A stretch of DNA of 64,000 bases from Peribacillus frigoritolerans_B. Lineage in GTDB: Bacteria; Bacillota; Bacilli; Bacillales; DSM-1321. Positions 6,863 to 15,561 of the stretch are shown here, one piece after another. Positions within the stretch are counted from its first letter, which is position 1, and each line of letters begins with the position of its first letter. The notes under the pieces are model-generated. The model made no database searches, was not told the DNA's origin, and saw only the letters and a list, made by a program, of their open reading frames with translations. The DNA is taken from positions 1 to 64,000 of the forward strand of contig NZ_JBIWES010000001.1 in NCBI RefSeq assembly GCF_044762665.1, in the 5' to 3' direction. The translations under genes were made by a program, and so were the position numbers.

Positions 6863-7830
6863 TAAGCGATTGAATACAGAATGACCCCTGATTGGATTTC
6901 TGTTTGAACTTCACCCAAGTCTTCTAAATAGTCCAGCTGACCGACCGTTTCCGAAAGTGTCAGTCCCACTTCCTGAAGGTATACTTTCGGAAACAGCTGC
7001 TGACACACTTCAAAGGCAGATAAAGGCTTATCTTGAAGCATGCCTTTCACCTGCATGGCACGGTTATGCTGCCGCTCGAATCTATATTGAATCAAGTCGG
7101 CAACCGCATCTCCTTCCACCTCAGATCCATGTCCGGAGTAAACTGTGGATATGGGAAAATCCAATAATTTCTGAAGTGATGCATTATATTGCAGTAATGG
7201 GCGAGGCCTCATGCCTCCGGGAAGTAAAGGTGGTTCCATTAATGGGTTAGGTGAAATCTTGGCAAGCAAGTGATCGCCAGCGATCATGACCCCGTCACTT
7301 TCCCGGTAAAAGGATAAATGGCTTTGCGCATGACCCGGAGTCTCGATCACTTTCCAGCCTGGAAGACCAGGAAGCTCATCTCCCTCAGCCAAATATCCAT
7401 GCAGCTTCCGTTCACTAAGGAAACCGATTTCGTCTCGGTTATGGATCAGTTTATTTTTCAGCTCTTCTGCTACTCCGAACTTTTGGGCATAATCAAGGAA
7501 AAAACGATTATGGGTTTCAAGAAAATCATCACTGATAGTAAGCCAGCGCTGATTGTTTTTGTGTCCATAAACCGGGATTTCCTTTTCAAAGAAATCGAGT
7601 GCACCAGCATGGTCGGGATGATGATGTGTTAAAATGATTTGTTCGATATCAGTCAGTTTCAGACCTAAATCCCCAAGCCCGTTAGTCAAGGCTTCCTTTG
7701 ATCGTTTTGTTTTCACTCCAGTATCGATTAACGTTAAAGCATCCCCTTTAACTACATAAACATTCACATCACCCACTGCAAAGGGCGTGGGCAAAGCAAT
7801 TTTTGCAATATCTCCATTCCAATTCGCCAT
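6862..7830 (-). CDS. yqjP: Metallo-beta-lactamase fold hydrolase YqjP
   Basis: A 322-aa MBL-fold hydrolase with the metal site THHHPDH (68-74), a later conserved His in ETPGHAQSH, an Asp in AGDHLL, and a final His in YSGHGSEV. This layout fits glyoxalase II-like binuclear zinc enzymes; the substrate is not known. A C-terminal winged-helix-like segment (about 255-320) is typical of LACTB2-like members. The start is at 7830 (MANWNGDIAK) with AAGGTGG 8 nt upstream; an in-frame GTG lies four codons earlier, but inside the SD. It is coupled to yqjQ. Confidence 0.87.
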   Translation of the reverse strand: MANWNGDIAKIALPTPFAVGDVNVYVVKGDALTLIDTGVKTKRSKEALTNGLGDLGLKLTDIEQIILTHHHPDHAGALDFFEKEIPVYGHKNNQRWLTISDDFLETHNRFFLDYAQKFGVAEELKNKLIHNRDEIGFLSERKLHGYLAEGDELPGLPGWKVIETPGHAQSHLSFYRESDGVMIAGDHLLAKISPNPLMEPPLLPGGMRPRPLLQYNASLQKLLDFPISTVYSGHGSEVEGDAVADLIQYRFERQHNRAMQVKGMLQDKPLSAFEVCQQLFPKVYLQEVGLTLSETVGQLDYLEDLGEVQTEIQSGVILYSIA

Positions 7831-7999
7831 AATCTTTTCCACCTTAGAATAATTATATTTATATAAATCTTTTTATACGCTAACCAGGATTCTAAGTATA
7901 GTTATCATGTATAATTACCATTTTACATGTATTTTTAATTACTGTCATTATTTTCACATAATTCATGTCTATTTTTTATCGTCCATGCATATATTATCA

Positions 8000-8029
8000 T
8001 TGACAGAGTACTGATATATCCTTCATAAT
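8000..8029 (+). promoter_or_regulatory. Sigma-A promoter of proI
   Basis: TTGACA (8000-8005) and CATAAT (8024-8029) are separated by 18 nt, placing the start of transcription near 8036, just before the T-box leader. Confidence 0.7.
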
Positions 8030-8035
8030 CACAAG

Positions 8036-8305
8036 TAATTAAAGACGGCATGGCTTTGATTAAGGCCAAGTAAATTATTGATGGCGTAAAGAGAGTGAAG
8101 CTCGGAAAGTGCTGAAAGGCTTCATCGCCCCCTCATTATTGAACCTACCTTATGAGCCTTCAGGAAAACCTGACGTAATTCCCGCGTTAGAGGATTCAAG
8201 TGCAGCTTTTCTGTTTATTTATTACGGAAAGGTTGAACAAAGGTGGTACCACGGAAGCTAGACCTTTCGTCCTTTATTGGATGAGGGGTCTTTTTGTTTT
8301 TCGAA
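8036..8305 (+). promoter_or_regulatory. Proline T-box leader
   Basis: The leader contains the invariant T-box AAGGTGGTACCACGG (8240-8254) and a 13-bp terminator (8260-8272 with 8279-8291, then TTTTTG). A stem I region with an AGAGAG motif (about 8090) and a long distal helix are also visible. A candidate specifier in the sequence GAA-CCT-ACC gives CCT (8144-8146), a proline codon, fitting the downstream gene. Uncharged tRNA-Pro would stabilise the antiterminator and turn on proI. Stem boundaries were judged by eye. Confidence 0.88.
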
Positions 8306-8343
8306 AAAAGGCCGAAAATTTAAAAGAAAAAGGAGCGGGAAAT

Positions 8344-9189
8344 ATGAAAAAAATCGCGTTTATCGGAGCTGGATCGATGGCAGAGGCAATCATTTCGGGG
8401 CTGGTGACCCAACAGGTAATTGAACCAGAAAATATTTTTGTAACCAATAAATCAAATGATGATCGGTTCGTTTATTTAAAGGACCAATATGGTGTTACTG
8501 CAACAAGATCGCTGCAGCTATTAGTACAGGATGCAGACCTTGTCGTACTGGCGGTGAAACCGAAAGATATTTTAGAAACGATGCAATCAATAAAAGAATA
8601 CATCCGTGAAGAAATGCAGTTCATTTCCGTTGTTGCCGGTGTTCATACAACTAGTTTGGAAGGAATCGCCAACAAGCGGTTTTCGATCGTCCGTGCCATG
8701 CCTAATACATCAGCAGCTGTAGGAAAATCAGCAACGGCCCTTGCGGCTAACTGTCATACGAAAGACTCGCAATTACAAACGGCGATTACCCTTTTTGAAA
8801 CGGTAGGTACGGTGGCAGTGGTCGATGAAACCCAGCTAGATGCGGTAACAGGCTTATCAGGCAGCGGTCCTGCTTATATTTATTACTTGGTCGAGGCATT
8901 GGAAAAATCGGCAGAAAAAATAGGTCTCGATTCCGAAACCGCTAAGCAATTGATTCTTCAGACACTTATGGGCGCAGCCGACATGTTACAGAAATCACCT
9001 AAAACGCCTGCCGTACTAAGAAAGGAAGTAACTTCACCAGGCGGAACGACTGAAGCAGGTCTGAAAGCACTACAAGCACATCAAGTGGAAGATGCATTCA
9101 TTGCCTGTGTACAAGAAGCGACAGAGCAATCAAAGCGAATGGGCAATCAAATAAGTAAAGAACTAGCCAAATATGTAGTTTCGCAGTAG
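8344..9189 (+). CDS. proI: Pyrroline-5-carboxylate reductase
   Basis: A 281-aa reductase that converts 1-pyrroline-5-carboxylate plus NAD(P)H to proline, the last biosynthetic step. The N-terminal dinucleotide site is FIGAGSMAEAI (6-16). The domain II signature DAVTGLSGSGPAYIYYLVEAL lies at about residues 175-195, and SPGGTTEAGL near 235-244 is the substrate-binding stretch. The length matches the family. The start at 8344 has AGGAGCGGG upstream. The T-box leader ahead of it makes this a proline-starvation-responsive anabolic isozyme, as is known for proI in Bacillus. It is monocistronic with its own strong terminator. Confidence 0.95.
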   Translation: MKKIAFIGAGSMAEAIISGLVTQQVIEPENIFVTNKSNDDRFVYLKDQYGVTATRSLQLLVQDADLVVLAVKPKDILETMQSIKEYIREEMQFISVVAGVHTTSLEGIANKRFSIVRAMPNTSAAVGKSATALAANCHTKDSQLQTAITLFETVGTVAVVDETQLDAVTGLSGSGPAYIYYLVEALEKSAEKIGLDSETAKQLILQTLMGAADMLQKSPKTPAVLRKEVTSPGGTTEAGLKALQAHQVEDAFIACVQEATEQSKRMGNQISKELAKYVVSQ

Positions 9190-9205
9190 CCGCAAGATGA
9201 TGACC

Positions 9206-9257
9206 GGCTGTTGTGCCTGGCCACTCCTACGGCAATGGCCAGGCAACAGCCCTTTTT
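9206..9257 (+). terminator. Terminator of proI
   Basis: GGCTGTT (9206-9212) pairs with 9245-9251, and GCCTGGCCA (9215-9223) pairs with 9236-9244, with a 2-nt bulge. TTTTT follows. Confidence 0.9.
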
Positions 9258-9301
9258 ATGATCCAGACATCTTATAAAGGGTAAACCTTCTGAAGTGAGC
9301 G

Positions 9302-9733
9302 TTACTTTATAATCAGCATATCATTTTCATCGAAACTCCAATCCTTCGAATACGCAACCTCCCAATAGTAACCATCAGGGTCTGAAAAATATCCGCTGTA
9401 TCCTCCCCAAAAAACATCCTGAGGTGATTTCTCGATTGTTCCCCCAGACTTTTCAGCCTTGTTGATCACTTCATCCACTTCTTCAATCGATTTAGCATTA
9501 TAAGCGAGCGTAAGACCCGGGAAACCATTTTTCTTAGGCGGTTTTATCTCATCAATGTCTTTTGCCAGTTCCTCTAAAGGATACAAAGCAAGTTTCGTTC
9601 CGGCATTATTAAAAAAAACGATTGCGGGATCGTCCTCTTTTATCAATGTACGGAATCCCAACCCGTCCCGGTAAAACCTTAATGATTCAGTAATATCCCT
9701 GACACCTAAAGTTATAATGTTGATCCTGTTCAT
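9302..9733 (-). CDS. VOC (glyoxalase/bleomycin-resistance) family protein
   Basis: A 143-aa single-domain-pair VOC protein. It begins MNRINIITLGVRDITESLRFYRDGLGF and ends with FSDPDGYYWEVAYSKDW, where the Glu is a typical metal ligand of the fold. A His ligand at the usual N-terminal position is absent (TLGVRD), so metal binding is uncertain. The substrate is unknown. The start at 9733 is supported by GAAGGAGGG; the open frame continues to 9850 without an SD. It converges on the proI terminator and has no obvious partner gene. Confidence 0.75.
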   Translation of the reverse strand: MNRINIITLGVRDITESLRFYRDGLGFRTLIKEDDPAIVFFNNAGTKLALYPLEELAKDIDEIKPPKKNGFPGLTLAYNAKSIEEVDEVINKAEKSGGTIEKSPQDVFWGGYSGYFSDPDGYYWEVAYSKDWSFDENDMLIIK

Positions 9734-9897
9734 GCTAGCCCTCCTTCTTCCATGTTTTAAGGGTAAATTCGACATCTGGATCACTTTTCCCTTTTTAGCT
9801 TGATTGACCATCATCCACACCATAACAAATGCTTCTAAAAGAATTTGCAAAAAGCTTCACAGGGGATTCACTTTGGATTGCTCCTCATGCAAATTAC

Positions 9898-9926
9898 GTA
9901 GGAATTCCACTTTCTTTGCCGAATGA
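9898..9926 (+). promoter_or_regulatory. Sigma-H promoter of racA
   Basis: GTAGGAATT (9898-9906) is a perfect match to the sigma-H -35 consensus RNAGGAWWW. After exactly 11 nt, GCCGAATGA (9918-9926) matches the -10 RNNGAATWW except for one terminal W. It lies about 70 bp before the racA start. Confidence 0.75.
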
Positions 9927-9998
9927 ATACATGTTTTGTCATCTGTAAAGGAATTCCCCCATACTTATCGAATTCAAAACCAAAAGGGGGGAATCTCG

Positions 9999-10550
9999 AT
10001 GAATACAAGTGCAGTTGCCCGGTTACTGAATGTTTCCCATAGTACGATTCAACGCTGGGTCACCCAATTGAACATGGAAGTAGAACGGAATCAGCTTGGC
10101 CACTACCAGTTTTCGGATGAAGACATTGCATTATTGAGAAAAGTTCAAGATCAGCTGAACGAGGGCATCATTCTCCAAAAAGTCAGCATCTCAGAGAATA
10201 AGATTAGAAAAGCAACCATCCAGAAACACTCCGAACCGAATAAAGAACATGATCAACTGCTTGAACGGGTCATCAGGCTTGAAAATGGCCTGAAAACAAA
10301 AGCGGACGATGTTGTATCCTATCAGCTTTTACAGCACAGAAGTGAAATGGAAGAAATGCACAAACTCGTTAAGAAACTCGAAGCCCGTATCGAAGCGTTA
10401 GAAACACCAACGGGTCAGCACTTTGATTATTACCTCGCGGCTGAAGAAGCTGCTGCCACTAAAAAGACGAAAAAAAGGCCATTCATAAAAATGATTTTTG
10501 GAAACAGAAAGAACGATAGTTCATCATGGAGCACAGCCGACAGCGATTGA
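9999..10550 (+). CDS. racA: Chromosome-anchoring protein RacA
   Basis: A 183-aa protein with a MerR-like helix-turn-helix at the N-terminus (MNTSAVARLLNVSHSTIQRWVTQLNM, then QLGHYQFSDEDIALL). A coiled coil follows (about 85-135: ERVIRLENGL...EEMHKLVKKLEARIEALE), and the C-terminal tail is basic. This is the architecture of RacA, which binds the origin-proximal chromosome and DivIVA at the pole to remodel DNA into the axial filament at sporulation onset. It is divergent from the VOC gene, and the sigma-H promoter upstream agrees with early-sporulation expression. The start at 9999 has AAAGGGGGG 8 nt upstream. Confidence 0.87.
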   Translation: MNTSAVARLLNVSHSTIQRWVTQLNMEVERNQLGHYQFSDEDIALLRKVQDQLNEGIILQKVSISENKIRKATIQKHSEPNKEHDQLLERVIRLENGLKTKADDVVSYQLLQHRSEMEEMHKLVKKLEARIEALETPTGQHFDYYLAAEEAAATKKTKKRPFIKMIFGNRKNDSSSWSTADSD

Positions 10551-10653
10551 CATCTTTTATCAAGATCGTTCATGAGCACCCCGCGATAACCATTTTAGTT
10601 ATGCAAAGCATTTCTTCAGTAATAGGACCTGATATTATTAATTACCCCAAAAC

Positions 10654-10695
10654 AAAAGGCCCTGACCCAAATCTCACCTGGGTCGGGCCTTTTTC
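10654..10695. terminator. Bidirectional terminator between racA and the ABC operon
   Basis: A long stem (10654-10669 with 10679-10694) pairs AAAAGGCCCTGACCCA with its near complement and has T runs both ways. It ends the ABC importer operon and could serve racA. Confidence 0.8.
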
Positions 10696-10701
10696 ATCAT
10701 C

Positions 10702-11496
10702 TTAAATCAACACAGCACGGTCATTGATCATTTTTTCGCCTTTGATGCGTTGGAATTCGTTAAGCAGTTTTTCGACAGTTAACTTCTGCTTTTCAGCGCC
10801 TCTGGCTTCAAAAATGATCTGACCCTTATCCATCATGATCAGGGAATTTCCAAGATCGATTGCCTGCTGCATATTATGAGTCACCATCAACGTCGTTAAT
10901 TGGTTCTTTTCGACGATTTCCTTCGTCAGGTTTGTAACAAGCTCTGCCCGCGAAGGATCAAGCGCTGCAGTATGTTCATCAAGAAGCAGGATTTTAGGAT
11001 CGGTGAAGGTCGCCATCAGCAATGATAGTGCCTGACGCTCCCCCCCTGACAATAATCCCACTTTTGCAGTCATCCGGTTTTCCAAGCCTAAATGAAGGGT
11101 GCCCAAACAATCTTTAAAAAGTTCTTTCCGTTTCTTTGTCACCCCAAAGCCTAAACCTCTTCTATTGGTTCTGCCATAGGCAATTGCCATATTTTCTTCA
11201 ATCGTCATATGCGGTGCCGTACCCAGCATGGGATCCTGAAAAACGCGTCCAATCATTTTTGCACGGGCATGTTCTTCAATGGACGATACGTTTTCACCAT
11301 CGATGATGACTTCACCGGCATCAGGGAGAATCTTACCGGAAATCATATTCATCAAAGTCGATTTACCTGCTCCATTACTTCCGATGACTGTTACAAATTC
11401 GCCTTTTGTCATCTGTAATTCCAGATTTCCAAGAGCTAGCTTTTCATCTGGAGTTCCCTCATTGAACACTTTATAAATCTGATTTAACCGAAGCAT
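10702..11496 (-). CDS. ABC transporter ATPase, TrpZ-like
   Basis: A 264-aa ABC ATPase. Walker A GSNGAGKST is near residues 39-47, the signature LSGGERQALSLL near 147-158, Walker B ILLLDEHTAALDP near 168-180, and the switch His in VTHNM. The Q-loop is VFQDPMLG. It energises the permease encoded immediately upstream. The start at 11496 (MLRLNQIYKVF) has a GGGGGGAAG SD and overlaps the permease 3' end by 26 nt. Upstream in-frame codons to 11622 lie inside the permease gene and are not used. It is the last gene of a three-gene operon. Confidence 0.85.
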   Translation of the reverse strand: MLRLNQIYKVFNEGTPDEKLALGNLELQMTKGEFVTVIGSNGAGKSTLMNMISGKILPDAGEVIIDGENVSSIEEHARAKMIGRVFQDPMLGTAPHMTIEENMAIAYGRTNRRGLGFGVTKKRKELFKDCLGTLHLGLENRMTAKVGLLSGGERQALSLLMATFTDPKILLLDEHTAALDPSRAELVTNLTKEIVEKNQLTTLMVTHNMQQAIDLGNSLIMMDKGQIIFEARGAEKQKLTVEKLLNEFQRIKGEKMINDRAVLI

Positions 11497-12502
11497 ATTC
11501 TTCCCCCCCTTTCGGTAAAGTGCCATCATGACGCATCTGTATTTCTTTAAGCCGCCTTTTCTTCCGGTTTTTTTCCTTTTGTTTATCGGAAATTTTTGGA
11601 ATAACAAGTGCCCCGACCACAATAAGTGCCGTAATTAATTTAACATCCCCTGTTTCAAGGAATTCAACGCGAAGTGCCAAGGTTACGACGATTCGGTAAA
11701 TGATCGCCCCTCCAATGACCGCAAGCGTCGCACGTGCAATCGTTTTTGCACCAAATAGAGCCTCACCGATTATGACGGATGCCAATCCGATGACAATGAT
11801 TCCAATCCCCATGCCTATATCGCTAAAACCGTTATATTGGGCAACCAAGGATCCCGAAAAAGCAACAAGTGCATTTCCGATTGCTAGTCCGAGAATCTTC
11901 ATGTTGCCGGTATGGGCGGAAAAACTCTTGACCATGGCTTCATTATCACCAGTCGCCCGTAAGGCTAGACCAATTTCCGTTTTTAAAAAAGCTGACATTC
12001 CTGCTTGGATGACTACAGCCACAATAAGCATAACGATTAATATGGCCCATGTTTTTGGCAGGCTGTCACCGAGACCCACGAATGATAAAAGACCATTCAA
12101 CAAATTGTCCAGCCCGGTGCCAGCCCAGGCATCCTGGATATTCGTGATAATGGTTGTTTGGGAAAGCAACGGAATGTTTGATGCACCCATGATCCTCAAA
12201 TTTATCGAGTAAAGCGCAATCATCATTAAGATACCTGCCAAGAGAGGATTGATTTTCCCTTTGGTATGCAGGAACCCCGTTATCGTCCCAGCGATGAACC
12301 CTGCCACCATGGCACTCAACGTGGCAACGATCGGCGAGTAACCGTTAACGATCATAATCGCGGCAACAGAGGCCCCTGTCACAAAACTGCCTTCCACTGT
12401 CATATCCGGGAAGTCGAGAATCCTGAATGTTAAATAGACACCAAGTGCCATGATCGCATAAATCATTCCCGACTCAAAAGAGTTGAATAAGGCTGAGAAC
12501 AT
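11471..12502 (-). CDS. ABC transporter permease, TrpY-like (branched-chain-type fold)
   Basis: A 343-aa polytopic permease with about eight to nine hydrophobic segments of the BPD_transp_2/LivH-like class (MIYAIMALGVYLTFRILDFPDMTVEGSF at the start, GLALRATGDNEAMVKSF in the cytoplasmic coupling region). The C-terminal tail is strongly basic. Firmicute homologues are annotated as the permease of TrpXYZ tryptophan/tyrosine or uncharacterised ABC-type importers. Substrate specificity cannot be read from this gene. The start at 12502 has GGAAGGAAG upstream. It lies between the binding protein and the ATPase. Confidence 0.82.
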   Translation of the reverse strand: MFSALFNSFESGMIYAIMALGVYLTFRILDFPDMTVEGSFVTGASVAAIMIVNGYSPIVATLSAMVAGFIAGTITGFLHTKGKINPLLAGILMMIALYSINLRIMGASNIPLLSQTTIITNIQDAWAGTGLDNLLNGLLSFVGLGDSLPKTWAILIVMLIVAVVIQAGMSAFLKTEIGLALRATGDNEAMVKSFSAHTGNMKILGLAIGNALVAFSGSLVAQYNGFSDIGMGIGIIVIGLASVIIGEALFGAKTIARATLAVIGGAIIYRIVVTLALRVEFLETGDVKLITALIVVGALVIPKISDKQKEKNRKKRRLKEIQMRHDGTLPKGGEEYASVKSDL

Positions 12503-12534
12503 TTTTTTCTTCCTTCCCCGAACAAAAGCAGAGT

Positions 12535-13530
12535 TTATTTTACAAACTCAGCATCTGCTTTCCATTCTTCTTTTATTTCAACACCCATATCTTTTGCTGC
12601 TTTTTCATTGATGACCAATTTCAGTTTTTGTGGATATTGAACCGGGATATCTCCAGGTTTTTTACCATCCTTCAGGATTTCAACCGCTTTTTGCCCCGCT
12701 TCATAACCAATATCATAGTAACTGAAGCCATATGCTGCAAAACCGCCCGCATTCACGGAATCAAGTTCGCCGACAAACAATGGGATATCTTGATCTTTCG
12801 CCACGGAAATGACCGATTCCAGTGCCGAGACAACTGTATTATCAGTAATGATATAGAAAGCATCCGCTTTTCCGATTAATGATTCCGTTGCTTGTTTAAC
12901 ATCCGCTGAAGTCGAGACGGATGCTTCCACGACTTTCAATCCAGCTTTTTTCGCTTCCGCTTTCACATTTTTTATTTGGACGACTGAATTTTGCTCCCCT
13001 GTGTTATAAACCGTTCCAATCGTCTTGGCGCCAAGCTCTTCCGCTAGGAATTTCATTGACTTTGCAATGGCTTCAGGATGGGAATCCGTCGTACCCGTCA
13101 CATTTCCGCCTGGTTTTTCCAATGAAGTGACAAGCTCCCCCGCTACAGGATCGGTAACCGATGTAAAGACGATCGGAATATCCTTGGTCGCATTTAAAGC
13201 ACTTAGGGCACTAGGAGTCGAATTCGCAAATATCAGATCCACTTTATCCCCAACGAAGTTATTGGCAATCGTTTGACTGTTGTTTTGGTCACCCTGTGCA
13301 ATTTGAAGATCATATTTCGCATTGATGTCACTATCCTTCAACGCCGCCTGGAAGCCTTCGTATGCTTGATCCAGGGAATCATGCTGAACGATTTGTGTTA
13401 CCCCAATGTTTAATGTATCCTTTCCGCTTTCATCCTTTGCCGCATCTTTTTCCTTTTCATTTCCACACCCAGCCAATAATAAACCTGCGACCAATGTCAT
13501 AGCTGCAGTTGAATATAATTTCTTTTTCAT
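12535..13530 (-). CDS. ABC transporter substrate-binding lipoprotein, TrpX-like
   Basis: A 331-aa extracytoplasmic binding protein. Its lipoprotein signal ends in LLAGC (Cys22), followed by a short charged linker and a periplasmic-binding-protein fold (DUF534/ABC_sub_bind family). Recognisable segments are IGVTQIVQHDSLDQAYEGF, DLIFANSTPSALSAL, VFTSVTDPVAGELV and FVGELDSVNAGGFAAYGFSYYDIG. The family includes the TrpX binding proteins for aromatic amino acids; the ligand here is a guess from homology. It is the first gene of the operon. No T-box or TRAP-like leader is visible ahead of it. Confidence 0.83.
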   Translation of the reverse strand: MKKKLYSTAAMTLVAGLLLAGCGNEKEKDAAKDESGKDTLNIGVTQIVQHDSLDQAYEGFQAALKDSDINAKYDLQIAQGDQNNSQTIANNFVGDKVDLIFANSTPSALSALNATKDIPIVFTSVTDPVAGELVTSLEKPGGNVTGTTDSHPEAIAKSMKFLAEELGAKTIGTVYNTGEQNSVVQIKNVKAEAKKAGLKVVEASVSTSADVKQATESLIGKADAFYIITDNTVVSALESVISVAKDQDIPLFVGELDSVNAGGFAAYGFSYYDIGYEAGQKAVEILKDGKKPGDIPVQYPQKLKLVINEKAAKDMGVEIKEEWKADAEFVK

Positions 13531-13606
13531 ATTTTCCCCCCGCTTTTTCCTTATTTAAAATAATGTTTTACTAACGGTGCCAGCTTTTTTCGCTTTTATG
13601 TCCTAA

Positions 13607-13636
13607 ATTATAATCGTTTAGTCCCAATTATTCCAA
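13607..13636 (-). promoter_or_regulatory. Promoter of the trpX-like operon
   Basis: On the minus strand TTGGAA (13636-13631) and a perfect TATAAT (13612-13607) are separated by 18 nt, about 77 bp upstream of the binding-protein start. Confidence 0.5.
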
Positions 13637-13685
13637 TATATTTTTTAACTTTTTAGAATTTTTTGAGTTCTAAATGTAAAACATG

Positions 13686-13731
13686 AAAAAAGCCGCTGTG
13701 AAAGGTATGGTATCTTTCACAGCAGCTTTTT
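13686..13731 (-). terminator. Terminator of the rnz-yisP operon
   Basis: A long stem pairs 13686-13704 with 13714-13731 (one mismatch), with T runs in both directions. It lies directly after the YisP-like stop. Confidence 0.85.
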
Positions 13732-13737
13732 GAAAAA

Positions 13738-14556
13738 TCAATGTTCGACAACCTGGCTGACAATTTCGGTAACTGTAGCACGATCAATTTTTTCTTTGCC
13801 TTCTTTTAAGGCTTTCAATGTGGCTTTTGCCAATTCCAAGGGTATTTTACAGAATTGGGTGATCTCTTTCGTTTCAATCTCTCCAATGTACGCATCGGCT
13901 AATGCAAGATTACGCTCCGTATGGGCAAGCATCTCGTCGAAACCCCAGCCATCCGGATAAAAATTCACACCACGTTCTGCATCTTCCTCACGGTTACGCA
14001 GGATATTGACCGTTTGGAGTCCGCGACCAAATGCGATGGCAAGTTCACGGTCCGTTTCGGTTCCATCGTACCAGTTCCACATATCGGAGAGCATGACCCC
14101 CACTAAACCTGCAACATAATAAGTGTAATCATCGAGTTCCTCTTCATTATGGATTTGCCAGTCCTTAGTAACCCATTTTGCCATGCCTTCGGCCATTTCC
14201 TTTGTTGACTCCAGTACTTTGTCTTTTGCACCAGGGGGACAAAATTCAACCCAGTCCGAAAGAAAAAGGGTCACCTCGGGCAGATCATCCTTATATGGTT
14301 CAAATAACTTTTGAAGATCATCTTCCTTGAAATTCGCATCCGGAAGCTCACTAAGGGCCTGTAACAGGGAAACCTTAATATCTGCAGGAAGACCTGGGTG
14401 GTCCTCGATCTCATCGATGGCGCGCATGCAAAGGTATGCAGCTCCAACAGCCTCTTGCAATCCCTTTGGAAGATAGCTGATTGGAATGAAAAAAGTCCGG
14501 CTTGTTTTCAGGAGAAAATCCATTGCTTTAGTATGTAGGTCACTTTTGTCAGTCAT
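13738..14556 (-). CDS. yisP: Squalene/phytoene synthase-family protein, YisP-like
   Basis: A 272-aa all-helical prenyl-diphosphate enzyme. The first Asp-rich motif is RAIDEIEDHP (about residues 45-54), while the second reads NILRNREEDAERG, where head-to-head synthases usually have an Asp after LR. The loss fits YisP, reported in B. subtilis as a farnesyl-diphosphate phosphatase that makes farnesol and supports biofilm formation. No carotenoid or hopanoid genes flank it. An SD, AAAGGAGTG, precedes the start. It lies 63 bp downstream of rnz with no terminator between, so the two may be co-transcribed. The enzymatic outcome is inference. Confidence 0.75.
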   Translation of the reverse strand: MTDKSDLHTKAMDFLLKTSRTFFIPISYLPKGLQEAVGAAYLCMRAIDEIEDHPGLPADIKVSLLQALSELPDANFKEDDLQKLFEPYKDDLPEVTLFLSDWVEFCPPGAKDKVLESTKEMAEGMAKWVTKDWQIHNEEELDDYTYYVAGLVGVMLSDMWNWYDGTETDRELAIAFGRGLQTVNILRNREEDAERGVNFYPDGWGFDEMLAHTERNLALADAYIGEIETKEITQFCKIPLELAKATLKALKEGKEKIDRATVTEIVSQVVEH

Positions 14557-14619
14557 ATTTACACTCCTTTAAATATCCAATGAACAATTGATTAATTATA
14601 TCAAACATTGGCTTTGATT

Positions 14620-15561
14620 TCAGCAGCCCGATTCCTCTGAATACAAAGGAACTTTAATTGCCATCAGATCTTCACCCATGATCGTATTTGCAAAGATCGC
14701 TTTGCTTTCCTCTTTTAGCCTCACAGCATCCTCTGAAGTATACCGTGAGCTGATATGCGTAAGGATTAGATGCTTAGCTCCCGCTTTCAAAGCCGTTTCT
14801 GCAGCCTGAACGGTGGTCGAATGATAATAAGCTGATGCCATTTCAGATTCTTCCGCTGAAAATGTAGCTTCATGAACAAGGTAATCCGCCGATTCAGCAA
14901 GAATGAGCGCATTGCTGCACATTCTTGTATCACCAAGAATCGTGATGATCCGGCCTTTTTGCGGAGCACTGATATAGTCCTTCCCATTTAAGACACGGCC
15001 ATCATCGAGACAGACCGTTTGTCCATTTTTCAATGCTTTAAAAAGAGGCCCCGGCTTCACTCCTTCAGACCGCAGCCGGTCGACCAGTAAGCTACCCGGC
15101 CGATCTTTTTCCACAATCCGATAACCGATGCTGTAAATGCCATGATCAAGCGTCATGGCAGTCACTGTGAATTGTTCGTCCTCAAACACTGTGCCTTCTT
15201 CTATTTCGATTATTTCCAAGGGATATTTTAAATGAGTTCCACTCACCTGTAAGCTCGTCTTAATAAATGAATCTATGCCATGTGGACCATATACGGTCAA
15301 TTTATCGACTCCGCCCTGAAAAGATCTGCTGCTTAAAAAACCAGGCAGTCCGAAGATGTGGTCACCATGTAAATGGGTGATGAAGATCTTTTCAACCTTT
15401 CGCGGTTTGACCGCCGTTTTTAATATTTGATGCTGTGTCGCTTCCCCACAATCGAATAACCAAACCGTCCCTCGTTCTTCCAATAATTGAAGGGCGATTG
15501 ATGTCACATTACGCGCTTTGGCCGGAACGCCAGCGCCTGTACCCAATAAAACGAAATCCAC
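14620..15561 (-). CDS. rnz: Ribonuclease Z
   Basis: A 313-aa tRNA 3'-processing endonuclease that cuts pre-tRNAs lacking an encoded CCA. It has the MBL-fold motif II THLHGDH (62-68), the N-terminal LLGTGAGVPAKARNVTS, the flexible-arm region (GVKPGPLFKALKNGQTVCLDDGR) that grips tRNA, GDTRMC with the metal-bridging Asp, and the C-terminal LTHISSRY. The length is typical of short-form RNase Z. It is divergent from zwf, as in B. subtilis. The region 15562-15789 between them should hold both promoters; I did not find clear hexamers. Confidence 0.95.
   Translation of the reverse strand: MDFVLLGTGAGVPAKARNVTSIALQLLEERGTVWLFDCGEATQHQILKTAVKPRKVEKIFITHLHGDHIFGLPGFLSSRSFQGGVDKLTVYGPHGIDSFIKTSLQVSGTHLKYPLEIIEIEEGTVFEDEQFTVTAMTLDHGIYSIGYRIVEKDRPGSLLVDRLRSEGVKPGPLFKALKNGQTVCLDDGRVLNGKDYISAPQKGRIITILGDTRMCSNALILAESADYLVHEATFSAEESEMASAYYHSTTVQAAETALKAGAKHLILTHISSRYTSEDAVRLKEESKAIFANTIMGEDLMAIKVPLYSEESGC

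Noticed and set aside
13640..13670. CodY-like motif upstream of the TrpX-like gene
   Set aside because: The best alignment has at least four mismatches in 15, no better than chance in this AT-rich stretch.
13531..13690. Possible T-box or tryptophan leader for the TrpXYZ-like operon
   Set aside because: No GGTGGTACC-type T-box or leader peptide is present on the minus strand.
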